Source: Trichosphaerium sp. ATCC 40318
Lineage: Eukaryota > Discosea > Flabellinia > Trichosidae
Direction of reading: 5' to 3'
Assembly (NCBI GenBank): GCA_038496445.1
Contig: JALMLS010000577.1
Coordinates: 1,116,001-1,180,000 of the forward strand
DNA length: 64,000 nucleotides
The position numbers and the translations under genes were made by a program. Of the stretch, positions 45,565 through 56,201 are shown piece by piece. The notes under the pieces were generated by a model. That model searched no databases, was not told where the DNA came from, and was given only the letters and a program-made list of their open reading frames with translations. Every line of letters starts with the position of its first letter. Positions within the stretch are counted from its first letter, which is position 1.

Positions 45565-45696
45565 ACTTTGAACAATACCTACAATAAGTTAAGTACCATT
45601 ACTTACACACATAATAACACTAATAGCAGAAAACTAAAAATAGAAATAAAAACCAGTTGTTTATTTAAGTGAGAATACAATCACGCATTTGTACTT
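45565..45696. repeat. 132-bp direct repeat, right copy
   Basis: Second copy of 43305-43436, holding the last codons and 3' flank of a second endonuclease gene whose body is absent. It ends 24 bases before the stop of the GGxGxD-repeat gene. Fits a tandem unit of 2260 bp reduced by unequal exchange, or an insertion footprint. Confidence 0.88.
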
Positions 45697-45720
45697 CGTA
45701 CTACGTAGAACAATGTAACA

Positions 45721-47169
45721 TTAGTTTAAAATCTCGTACACGTCATTGCCACCACCTCCATTAATCGTTGGTGGACGAATAGAAGACTGAGTGCTCCCTT
45801 TGGCTGTTATGCGGTCATTTCCATTTCCACCATTGATATTACCACTTCTGGACTCAAAGTCGCAGATATCAATATTATCAACACCACTACCACCATTTAT
45901 GGTGTTAAATATAACATCGTTCATAGCAATATGATCAGCACCACTATTTCCTTTAAAAATTGTCAAAAAACAAGGTTTTTAAAAAGCACGTGACTACGAA
46001 AATAATGAAAAATGGCACGCAAAGCAGATGTAGTGTAAAGATATTTGAGGTTTTTTTTGGGTGAGTTTTTCTTTTACGTTACCTGTAGCTTCGTCAAATT
46101 CTGTTTTGGTTGCTTTTATACAATCAGCTCCAGCGCCACCAATTATTAAATCAATCATAGAACTCATTTGTCTTTTATCTGAACCTACAAGCAAGATAGT
46201 CAGACGAGACAAATAATCACATGGTTTTCTTCGTTTTTTTTTCAAAGACTTTTTTTGTAAAATCCTGTACCTTCACGCTTTCCAGGTTCTGGTCCAAGAA
46301 TGTCAATACAATCAGCTCCGTTTCCAGAGTTTATGTTTCTCCTAAAATAAAAATCAAAATCTTTGAGCGAGGAACATAGAAAACATGGTAATTTTTTTGC
46401 TGAGTTTCGTTTTCGAGAGAAAAAAAAATAGAACAAAACCACTAATCTCGTACGCTTCACAAGAGGTCAATTTTATCCAATCAGCGCCACCATTAGTGAT
46501 GATATCTTTGTAAAAAGTGAGTTGAAGAAATAAAATTGTACCAAAGAAAGTAAATATTAGCTTACCTCTTACAACACTGTTTTTTAGATATACACAATCA
46601 CCACCTGTACCTGTCCAATTTTTTAGCAAGTTACGTAACTTGTACAAAAAAACACTACTGGAGCTCGGTTGACTTACCTGTTTCAATGTCACGAACTTCA
46701 GCACCGTCACCAATAATATATCCACTCCTTCATTAGTGTTAATATCACGTGTTATTTCGCTTCCGGGGTCTAGAAAGACGCAATCGACACCATCCGTTCC
46801 TACTATGACGCGTATACTTGTGTCTGTAGTGACAATAACACAATCCTGATTTCGTATTCCTACAAAGAAAATCTCATTAGGAACAAACATTAGGTGAAAA
46901 AATTGAAAAAAATAAACAAAAGGCATACTATTTCCTTGGCTATTTTGGCTTGTGGCGGTGAAGCAAGTTCCTGCCGCCCTTCGCCACATACAATAACTAA
47001 GATCGCACGGAACGCAATCATCACACGCCTGTGCGTAGCACGAAGCTACTATTGTTACAATGGTAAGTGTTTGAAGGTTAATAGTACAAAACAAACGAAA
47101 GGGGTGGTTAAATACATTACCTAGTAACACAACTAGCGAGACAAAGATGGAAGCACTAAAACCACTCAT
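45721..47169 (-). CDS. Secreted GGxGxD (hemolysin-type calcium-binding-like) repeat protein
   Basis: Start ATG 47169 (MSGFSASIFVSLVVLLGN, signal peptide; after an intron VTIVASCYAQACDDCVPCDL). A Cys-rich piece follows (SYCMWRRAAGTCFTATSQNS). The rest is short exons each carrying a parallel-beta-type repeat: IRVIVGTDGVDCVFLDPGSE, NTNEGVDIL, TGTGGDCVYLKN, ITNGGADWIKLTSC, INSGNGADCIDILGPE, IIGGAGADCIKATK, FKGNSGADHIAMNDVI, INGGSGVDNIDICDF, INGGNGNDRITAKG and INGGGGNDVYEIL before the stop at 45721. The GGxGxDxI pattern is that of RTX-type calcium-binding repeats, common in bacterial secreted proteins. One repeat per exon suggests growth by exon duplication. No catalytic domain is seen; a cell-surface or secreted calcium-binding role is inference. 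Confidence 0.8.
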
Positions 47170-48907
47170 TGGTTTTGTTGCCTTGATAGTTTAAAAAGCC
47201 TGTATAAGAAAAAAAAGGGAATCACATCTGTCTCGAGGATTGGATTCATTGAATTATCAAGCAAAAAGATGAGTTTGTCCGAGTTTCCCCTCCGTTGTAG
47301 AATAAAACTCAAAATGCCTTTCGCGAATGTCCCTAATTAAAGGGCCCTAAACAAATAACTGCTAGTTTGGTTTACCGCGGATACTTTTGTGATACATTGA
47401 ATCATAACTTCAGTATGTTCTTTTTCTTTAGAGATGTTATGGGGAAACGTGTAACGATACTTATCAGACGAGAAGACTCGAGGATTGGTTTCAGTGCATA
47501 TTAGTATTCACGCTCAGTGATTATATCGCTATCTAGTGCTTGTATGACGTTTGGATGACGTCTAAATCTTGTAAATAATTATAAATTAGTTACAAATTCA
47601 TCCACCCGACCGTATGGACTGAATGTTGTGTGAAACATACGAAAATGGCTAGTTAGCGCCTAAAAAGGTACACAGCCTTACATTGATGCTTAATAAGTGC
47701 TTAGGTGGTGTTTTGGGTAGTACAAAGTTCGTGGCATGTGCTTTTTTGCATGTGGCGGAAACACAACAAATTGTCGAAAAAACTGAACACTGAGCTAAAT
47801 GACACTGTCGGAATGTGAAGGTTGACACTCCACAGAAGGCTATTCGAGGGTTTGTTGCTCAATTTGAGGACATGGATTTATTGCGTGAATAGGCATTGAA
47901 ATTCGTACTTGTCAAAATCAAATCAAAAACTGTCAGGTTTGTCCTGATGTACTGCAATCTCGTTTTTTAGGTTTTTGACTTTGATACATACAAACTTTCA
48001 GTTAGGCTTTCCTATCTTAGCTCTTTTATTGTTAGGGAAAGTATGATACAATGAATTTCTACGAAATAGATACTAACTAAGTTCTTTTCTTTTGAATTCT
48101 CATTCTTTTCTGCTATTTTACTTTTGTTTAGGTCGGTTGATAATGTATTCCATGCATTGGAAGTAATTACACTGATACCGAAGGATCACTTGTATACAGA
48201 TTCTGCAAAGAACCTGATAAAGCAAGTAATGACGGCGCATTGGAGGGGAACACTCAGTGAACACCCTTAACGAAGAAACATGGCGCTGTCATTGCTATAT
48301 GTATCTGTATCTTTTGTTGTTATTGCTGCTGGTACGCTGAAATTAACACTATGGACTCTAAATTAATAATATGTTAGGCATTGGAGTTGTAGTGTTCATA
48401 ACCATTAGAAGAATCAAAGTTGTGAAACTGTCTCTCTTTTCCCTTATTGTATAGCGCTTAATAATACTCAAATATGAACCAATAATAGAGCGTAATTATA
48501 GCTAGATCGAATAAAGGGAGAAGGCAACTTGGTGAAAAACCACGAAAGTGTTCAAAGCGAGACTTCGCGTAGACAGGTGCAAGTGCTAAGCATATGACAG
48601 TTATTGCAACAAGAATAAGTGTTCATGATTCGGATTGTTGGATAGTAAATGAAAGAAGAATGTCTAAATTAAGCCCAAATCTCACTTTGTACTTTTATTC
48701 AAATGTTATGATTGCTGTTGACTTTTTTTCGTAAACACCCATAAAAATGGCGTTAACAAAATGAGGGGTAGTATAAAGCAGTGGTTTGTTAAAGATTAAT
48801 GGCTAATCAAGCAATATCGATACAAGCTACCTTAAATCGGAAATAAACGCGTTAAAAGCGCACAAGAGCGTATAAAAGTGTATGTAGTAGAGTTTAGCAG
48901 AATTTTT
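47170..48907. other. Gene-poor stretch with one possible gene fragment
   Basis: About 1.7 kb. An open piece at about 48131-48270 after a TTTAG acceptor reads VDNVFHALEVITLIPKDHLY, TDSAKNLIKQVMTAHWRG and ends in a stop; another at about 47822-47891 reads VDTPQKAIRGFVAQFEDMDL. They may be remains of one broken gene. Nothing else recognised. Confidence 0.35.
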
Positions 48908-51288
48908 ATGGCAAAAGCGATTACAAATGCAGTTGGCTATTCGTACGTCACCGAAATGTCATTGTGTTACATAATCAAGGTTGTAGCTCTAAATTCATTT
49001 CACATACCCTAAACAGTACAGCAAAAAAACTAAACGTCAAACACCTTGATGATTGGTACAATGTCCGTACAGAGGACTGCCTGAAGCATGGTGGCTCTGG
49101 GATGCTACGGTAAGAAGAAGCTAACCTAAAACTCTACCTGACATCATCAGGCTCTTCCACAATGGCTCTCTTTGTTTCTGTTTACAGGTAGTGTATCCAA
49201 AGTATGATTGGATTCCATGGAACTTCAAGCACGTGGACTTACATTTGGACTGTTAAATGCAAAGAATAATTGTATTATTAGAGCAGTGCCAACAAAGTTT
49301 TGGGACAGTGTACCTAACCAACGACTCATGTTTGAAAGAATAGCAAAGGACCTTAAAGTTAAAGTACTTGATGATTGGTATGATATAAAACGTCAGAAAC
49401 TCATACAAAATGGAGCTGGAAGCATTCTAAGGTATGCAAAATGCCTAAAGGTGAATCTTGTGCTAACTTTTTTTTGTTTTTACAAGAAACCAATATTGTG
49501 GTGATTCTATTTCAGTTTGCCTATCAGCTTTGTATCCAAATCATCACTGGTACCCATGGAAGTTTAAGTTAGTGATGTCTTGGTTAGCATGTCACGTGCT
49601 AAAGAACTTTTGTTTGTAGACAAGATGGAGCAAGTTATTGGGATAGTGTTGCACACCAAAGAGAACAGTTTGAACGTATTGCAGAGGATCTAGAAATAAA
49701 AGATTTAGAAGCGTGGCATAGTGTTGGTAAAGATCAAATCAAAGCTGATGGTGCTACACTCATTTTGTACGAACTGTGTACATAATTTTCCCCGTGGTTG
49801 TTTTTTTTACTTTGGTTGATTGCTTATTCACTTCATAGAAATGAGCGATATAACGGAGATATTTCTAACTGTCTATCAAAGCTATATCCTCATTACAACT
49901 GGAACCCTTGGAAGTTTGAGTATGTTAATTTTTTTAGACTATTTTCATTGGCTTATTAGGCTTGTTTTTGTTTATCGGAGTTAGGATTGTCCCACAAAAA
50001 AATCGTAGGGAATTGCTTCAAAGTAATAGAGAAAGAAATTTACAAGAACGTATGGGTAGAGCTTTAGCTGTAAAAGACTTGGATAGATGGTTGTTCAAGT
50101 ATTGGAACGATATTGTCGGATTGCGTGATATGTTTGAGCGTGTAGGAAAGATTCTTGGTGTAAAACAGCTTGACGATTGGTATAGAGTTACTAGACAAGA
50201 TGTAATAGTTCATGGAGGAGCTTCTTTTATGTCGTACGACTAGTAATATTGTTGTGAATCCCTTTCTAATGTTTCTGTTCTTGAAGGAAGCGTGGCTGTT
50301 CACTTTCTTCTTGTTTATTTCAGATGTACCCAACATACAATTGGAAACCTTGGCTGTTTGCTACTAAAGATGGACAACACTATTGGGAAAGTGAAGATAA
50401 TAGACGGACGTTTTTACATACCGTAAAGCGTGAGTTTGCTGTTGACAGCAATCGTGCTTGGTATGTAGTTTTCTTACAAAAACGTACTGACTCTACTAGG
50501 TATCGTGTATCCCATAGCGAACTCCAATCTCTTGGCGGCCACGGTATGCTAAAGTATTGGCCTCAAGCACTTAATTTGATTGATCCCCACTGCGGTTGGG
50601 ATTGGAACAAGTTCTCTTTGTTAAATGGTAAAATGTCAAAACAGAAGTACGGACACTTTTATTGTACTATTCTGAACAGAGGCTATTTTTAGACGACTTA
50701 AGCAGCACGTGCAAACAATTTTTAAAGATTGTGCAGTTCTTGAAGAACATTTTATTGCATTACGTGCATCTAACCAAGAGATATTATCGGTGGATGTTTA
50801 TGTGCCAAAGTACAGTTTAGCATTCGAATACCAAGGTATAAATTTGTCTTTCTTTCATAAACAAATATCTCTGTAACTTCCATTAGGTGAACATCATTAT
50901 GGAGATGGTATATTCTATGCTGAGCAAATATCTGTCGCACAACAACTTCGTGATCAAGAGAAGCTTCAACAATGCACTGACATAGGTTACTACATACAAA
51001 AATTTAGGTTATTTTCATTTCTTTTGTTTGTTGCTTATTTTTTTTAAAGGTACTACTCTGGTCACTATACCGTATTGGTGGAAAGGAGATTTGCGTTCAG
51101 TGGTAGCAACAATACAAAAATATGCACCAGACGTGCCTTTGCATCATTCTCTGAGAGAGATGGCTCGGTTTACGTCACCACTATCAGCAACACGGCCAAG
51201 TGCGCCAAACACTCTGATGGCAAGCTTGATGTATCCTAGAAATAACAAAAACGCTGTGAATGTTGTAAATCAAACGAGAGCTTTCTAA
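48908..51288 (+). CDS. Repeat - PD-(D/E)XK-like nuclease protein (no ligase part)
   Basis: ATG 48908 (MAKAITNAVGYS) joins through a 50-nt GTACGT...TTGTAG intron to SKFISHTLNSTAKKLNVKHL. Four to five repeats follow, each with the pattern helix - DDWY(N/D)(V/I) - GGxxxLR - L.ALYP - W.PWKF: DDWYNVRTEDCLKHGGSGML with YPKYDWIPWNF; FERIAKDLKVKVLDDWYDIK with ALYPNHHWYPWKF; FERIAEDLEIKDLEAWHSVG with KLYPHYNWNPWKFE; FERVGKILGVKQLDDWYRVT with MYPTYNWKPWLF; then YRVSHSELQSLGGHGMLKYW. The nuclease core is SVDVYVPKYSLAFEYQG, GEHHYGDG, QLRDQEKLQQCTDIG and LVTIPYWWKGDLRSVVATIQ. The protein ends at 51288 after a Ser/Pro/Asn-rich tail. Introns fall at nearly the same place in each repeat. Paralogue of the 19.2-22.2 kb gene, possibly DNA-processing; biological role unknown. 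Confidence 0.75.
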
Positions 51289-51933
51289 GCTAACAATATG
51301 ACCAAATTACGCCTTGAGTGTTTATAATACGGCAGTAGCGCAACACTAGTGTACAATAAAAGCTACTTGTTACATCAACTTGAACATCTAACAATACATG
51401 ACTTATACATTGTTCCTAAAATATTAATCGCAAGTACATCAATTCAAACAATAAGTACGTTGTACATTCCTCAATATTTATCAAATCTTTACGATTGTTA
51501 CTTCTATTGTAGAAGTGATGATTTCTCAGACTTTAGCCCTACTCTATTTGTAGGTATCAAACAGCAGTACAGTATATTAGATCACTTGCATACCTAAGCC
51601 TTAGTGATTCTCGCGTCACTACGGAATCACTTTCATAGATCAAGCGGCTGTCCATTGTTGAGAAAGGTATTGATGGTAACTCATTTTTGGTGGTAGATAT
51701 TCGCTCTAACAAATAAAACTCTACCAAATAAAATTAACAAACCTATTCAATTGAGTACCTATGGTGTTGCAACTATCTAGTGTTTCGTTCTACCTTTCTG
51801 TTTACTGACAATCTCGTATCAGCGCGAGGCGTTGGATTGAATACTGTTTATTACCCTTATTGTGACGTTTCTGAACACGTGTGTACGACTTTTGGTCTTC
51901 AGCGTTCAAAACTTTAATTTTCGCGTTTTGACA
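51289..51933. other. Intergenic, nothing recognised
   Basis: About 640 bases. Open frames at 51349-51597 have no protein-like features. Probably holds the promoter of the secreted-protein gene. Confidence 0.35.
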
Positions 51934-53020
51934 ATGTTACGCTCTAGTATAATCTGTATTTTGCTTGTATGCGTCGCATCGAAGCTTATTCCTACACCAA
52001 TGGGTATGTGGCCAGAAAAATGCGTCTTCGAAGTACCAAGTGGCTCTACTATTAAAGAGGTACGTGTACTTTGACAAAAACGGCAAATTAGGTTTAATGC
52101 TCACCTCTATTTTTTCTAATTGTTGTAAAGACAGACTATGGCGTTGAGGTTCATCACGTGGAAGGAAGAATGACGTTCATACCTACAGATCAAGATTGCT
52201 TAGATCACCTTGAAATGTACAATGAATATCGTAACCAGTCAAGAAGAAGTGTGGAACAATTCAAGGATGGATGGTTAGATAATGTCGGTTTTACTCCGCC
52301 AGCACGTGCGCTTTTTTTTTCACAAACAAATTTCGCACCTCACCGAACTTTTTTGAACAGAGATTGTTCACTTTAGTGGTAACTACAATGTCCCTCCTGC
52401 TCCAAAGAACAGTGGCCAGACTTTGTTTTATTTTATTGGTATTGAGAGTTTCACTCCTTTGACTATTCTACAACCTGTATTAACTTTCGAATCTGGTGCA
52501 TGGTCTATCAGATCATGGAATTGTTGCCCAAAAGGCACGTAAACACGTGTTCATCTATTGTTTTTCTGTGGTTTACACGACAGATAGGACAAGTTCATAA
52601 CTCTGGACCTCTTTCATTGAGCGCTGGTGATAGTATCTACGGTGAAATCAGAAAGGATCCTGCTGGCACTTATACAGTTGTATCAACTCACGCTGGCAAA
52701 TCTGTCGATCTCACCATTAAGCCTCTTGGTACATACACTTGGGCTGACGTTACTCTTGAAGTACGATAAATCGTTTTAGTTCGTTTACAACTTGAGTTCT
52801 CTTCGTTTCGAACAAAATTATAATGTCGGTCTAGGTGTACACTATTAGTGAGTGCGACGACTTCTCTAGTGGAGCTGTAACATTCTCAAATATGACAATG
52901 TCAGATGAGAATGGTCGCGTAACACCACAATGGAAACCAACAACACCTTCATCAACTGAATGTGGTGGACAGCTAAAAGTAATTGACCCAGCTACTGTTT
53001 CAATCTCTCATAAGCCTTGA
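51934..53020 (+). CDS. Secreted protein, beta-sandwich-like, unknown family
   Basis: Start ATG 51934 gives a signal peptide MLRSSIICILLVCVASKL. Exons follow with short introns: WPEKCVFEVPSGSTIKE, YGVEVHHVEGRMTFIPTDQD, EIVHFSGNYNVPPAPKNSGQ, TLFYFIGIESFTPLTILQPV, GAWSIRSWNCCPKG, VHNSGPLSLSAGDSIYGEIR, GTYTVVSTHAGKSVDLTIKP, GTYTWADVTLEVYTISECDD, AVTFSNMTMSDENGRVTPQW and the end TVSISHKP. The order of motifs (VPPAPxxxGQTLFYFIG, ILQPVL, WNCCPxG, TWADVTLEVY, STECGG) resembles a family of uncharacterised secreted proteins that I associate with fungi and bacteria, of jelly-roll type. No catalytic residues can be named; a lectin-like or glycan-binding role is a guess. Confidence 0.75.
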
Positions 53021-53505
53021 AAAGTTTATCAATAAATACCTACACTCTACATCAGCCAATGCTTTGATAGACTCTTCGTTATATCAGGTGATCTACATTG
53101 TTAAAAATCGTCCTTATTGATGCTGACGAGGTGACGTTGCGTCATACTTAAATAAGTCAATGTGCAATAATGGCTCGTAGATAAAATCCTTTTCCGGTCT
53201 CCATTCAAGTTATAGTACCACTTTGCCTTACGCCACTCTCCGAACCAGGACAAAAGGTTGACTATACGGTTAGCATCGTGCCAATGGTAAACACTAGTAT
53301 AACAGAAGAACTAAATAAAATTACAGTTGCAATGATTGTTTATTACTTTCTGTAGCTTATTATTACAAGATACCTTTTAAACCCAAAAAAATGACAGAGC
53401 ACAAACACCATCAACAAGTGTAACATGAACGTGAGGGTTTTTGTTCCAACAACAAAAAACAATGTCGAAGAAAAAACGAAGGAATCATCATCTTGAACTT
53501 GTGAT
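53021..53505. other. Convergent intergenic region
   Basis: About 480 bases between the 3' ends of the secreted-protein gene (plus) and the VPS9 gene (minus). No coding evidence. Confidence 0.35.
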
Positions 53506-56073
53506 TCAATTAGGACTCCAAACAAATCCTTTTGCAACATCACGTGCTACTGAATCCTTTGTGAGACTTTTTAGATGACTCAGAGAGTCCCTTGTTACTA
53601 TCTTTTTGCTCTCAGAAACAGCAATAACTTCAGGCGGCTTTTGAAAGTCCTCATCGACTTCATCAGGGCTAAGTGAAATATTTTTTGGACTTGTTTGTCT
53701 TCCAAACCATGAGCTTAAGTTTTTCTTTGTAGTTGTAGGCGGTCTGTGTCCTCCTATACTTGAAAGTGATATATTACGTGCATCAGGTGTAACAGCTTCA
53801 TATTCTAAAGTAAACTTAAGGAAAAGGATAAATTCTACACTAAGGAGGAAAGACTAAAGAAGGAAAAAATTTTGAACACTTTTTTTTTGGTCAAACAGCT
53901 GTTTGTTGCTTTGTTGCAAGTCTCGCTTAAATTGGCAACTCGTCAAAAAATATCGCAAACCAGTCTCAGTAGCGAAAAGATACATTTCTGAGATGACTGA
54001 TGAATATTACCTTTTTGGAAGTTTGTTAGAATCTTTTTCCGTTTCATTCTAGCTGTCTTTGATCCATCATTTTTACTTGATGCTGACATTGTAATAAACT
54101 CAGCAGCTGCACTGATGGAAATGATATGGAATCTAAATATGGACAAAATGAGTATTTGTAAGACCATCTTTAAAGATGGTTTGGTGTTTGTCAATGACGT
54201 ACCCCATTTCAGACATTGAAATATCTGTAAATATACAATTTTTCATGATAAACAAATGTGTATGGAGGTTTGGTACATTCGTTTTAATCACTATAAATAC
54301 CAATATAGGTAACAAGTCATCAGTTGTAATAGCCACATCTCCTAATAAGAGTGGTTGGAATAAAAAACAGGCTGAAAAAAAAAATGTTGCGTTGCTTGGA
54401 AAAAAAGCTTCAAGTGACGAGTTGAAGACCTCACAATTCTTCGCTCGTACCTTTTGCGTTTTGCTCTATAGTTTCATTAATAGCTTCTATAGCTTTTTGT
54501 AGAAAATGAATTTTTTCTAATGGTGTTTTACTTTGTGCTATCTTTTCCATAGCACGTTGACTAGATTTATACTCAAATTGAAGATTTCCGCTTATTCCTA
54601 CTCTCAATGTCAGTCATGAATTCATCTAACACCGTATACATGTAGTATAATATATCTTTTATACAAACACCAACAATAAGGAGCACAGTTTGCTGTGGGG
54701 CGCTCGCAAAATACTTTCCAAAAAAAATTATCGTACCTAGATCTTGTTGAGATTTTCTCTGCATTTCCTGCACAGCATAAGATAGTTCACCATCTTTTTT
54801 TTGTAATATTCTGCACAAGGAACCAAATAACTTATCATAAATACCACCAATCATATAACTAATAACGAAGTCAATAGGAATAAAAAAAGTCCACTGAACA
54901 TAATAAAAAAAAAACGTGATCACGTGGTTCTCGTTTTTATTCCGTAATCCTTTGACACTTTACATACCTCTCTATTATTAATTCTATTGCTGTCAACTGT
55001 TTAGCATTATCCTATAAAAATTGTACTATAAGTACATAGCTCCGCTTTGATCTCTTAATGAAAAATGCGACAAATAAAACGAATAAATGACCAAGAACAG
55101 CAAGCGAAAAACTAACTTCTGGAGTGCTCCGGAAACAATATTCCTCTTCAAATTCTTAACTATGAATTAAAGCTTACCTGTAGGTTCCTAAAATCAATAT
55201 TTGCGCATAGTAATTGCTAAAAAAACGTGTTAAAAGAAAGAACAACATCTTAAATGTAAATGTAAAGTTCTGTTTAAAATACTTACTTCTACAGCATCCT
55301 CACACATTGCTTTAACTTTTTCAACAACATATGTCTCATATCCGCTTACTTCTGGTATAAGGTACGTCGTATTAAACTCGTCAATATGTTGATCAAATTT
55401 TTTTAATACAAGCTCATTCTCAGGGTAAGCTTTTAGTAGTGTACAGCACCTATTTGACAATTAAATTAAGTGATGACAGGAGAGAGAAATTTTTTTTTGT
55501 AAAAATGGAGTTTTGACTTTGGAAAAAAGTTTTTTGGCACGTTTTGGCGATAAATATGTTTAAAATAGGATTATTTAGCGTAATGTTGTTAGTTGTGTCT
55601 AAATGCGTACTCTGATAATGTTTGTATTGACGTTATTTGGCTTAGTTTTGTTTTTTGTGGCTCAGAGCCACCTTCTAGAGCCCTGTCAAGAAGAAGCACG
55701 CGAAATGATTTATACTCTTCGTTATAAAATAACTCCTCAATAATTATTGTGGCTGTTCTCTTTTGCGCGTATCCTGCACGAAGTGAGTATTGATAGCTTA
55801 CAAACTACAAAAAGAACCTGTTCTAGTCTGTATTTCATTTTCCTTTATGCCTACCACCCTGGAGGGATCATAAGCGCCCATAAATATTCCGTCAAAGTTT
55901 GTTGGTTTTAGAACATGGCATTTAACAACTGATTCTGTGATAGCTTGCCCATTAAACGAATCATTCGTTGGTACAGCCAATAACCAACAGTTTTTTGATA
56001 CATCTTGATAAATGGACAAATACTCGTTCTTTACGGCAAGAAAAAACTTGTTTGAGTACAGATCCTCCGCCAT
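53506..56073 (-). CDS. VARP/ANKRD27-like VPS9-domain Rab GEF
   Basis: The N-terminus MAEDLYSNKFFLAVKNEYLS, with NCWLLAVPTNDSFNGQAIT and HVLKPTNFDG, aligns by eye with the N-terminal region of animal ANKRD27 (VARP). RTATIIIEELFYNEEYKSFR and LSQITSIQTLSEYAF continue this match. A helical bundle follows (FDQHIDEFNTTYLIPEVSGY, YVVEKVKAMCEDAVE; YKSSQRAMEKIAQSTKTPLE, KIHFLQKAIEAINETIE) and the VPS9 catalytic signature TTDDLLPILVFIVIKTNVPN, NCIFTDISMSEMGYVIDK, ISISAAAEFI. The C-terminus has KNDGSKTARMKRKKILTNF and a Ser/Pro-rich tail (RNISLSSIGGHRPPTTTKKN), stop at 53506. VPS9 domains activate Rab5/Rab21-type GTPases. Animal VARP has ankyrin repeats after VPS9; none is seen here. About ten introns. 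Confidence 0.82.
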
Positions 56074-56201
56074 TAGGCTCGCACAAGGATTTACACGCTC
56101 TAATAAAATCTTTTTTTTTTTATTTATTCCGCTTTTTCAACGCACTTCTTGTATTGTTGAACAGCTGCCCAACCGCGCCTGCCACATAACTGCTTGTATC
56201 A

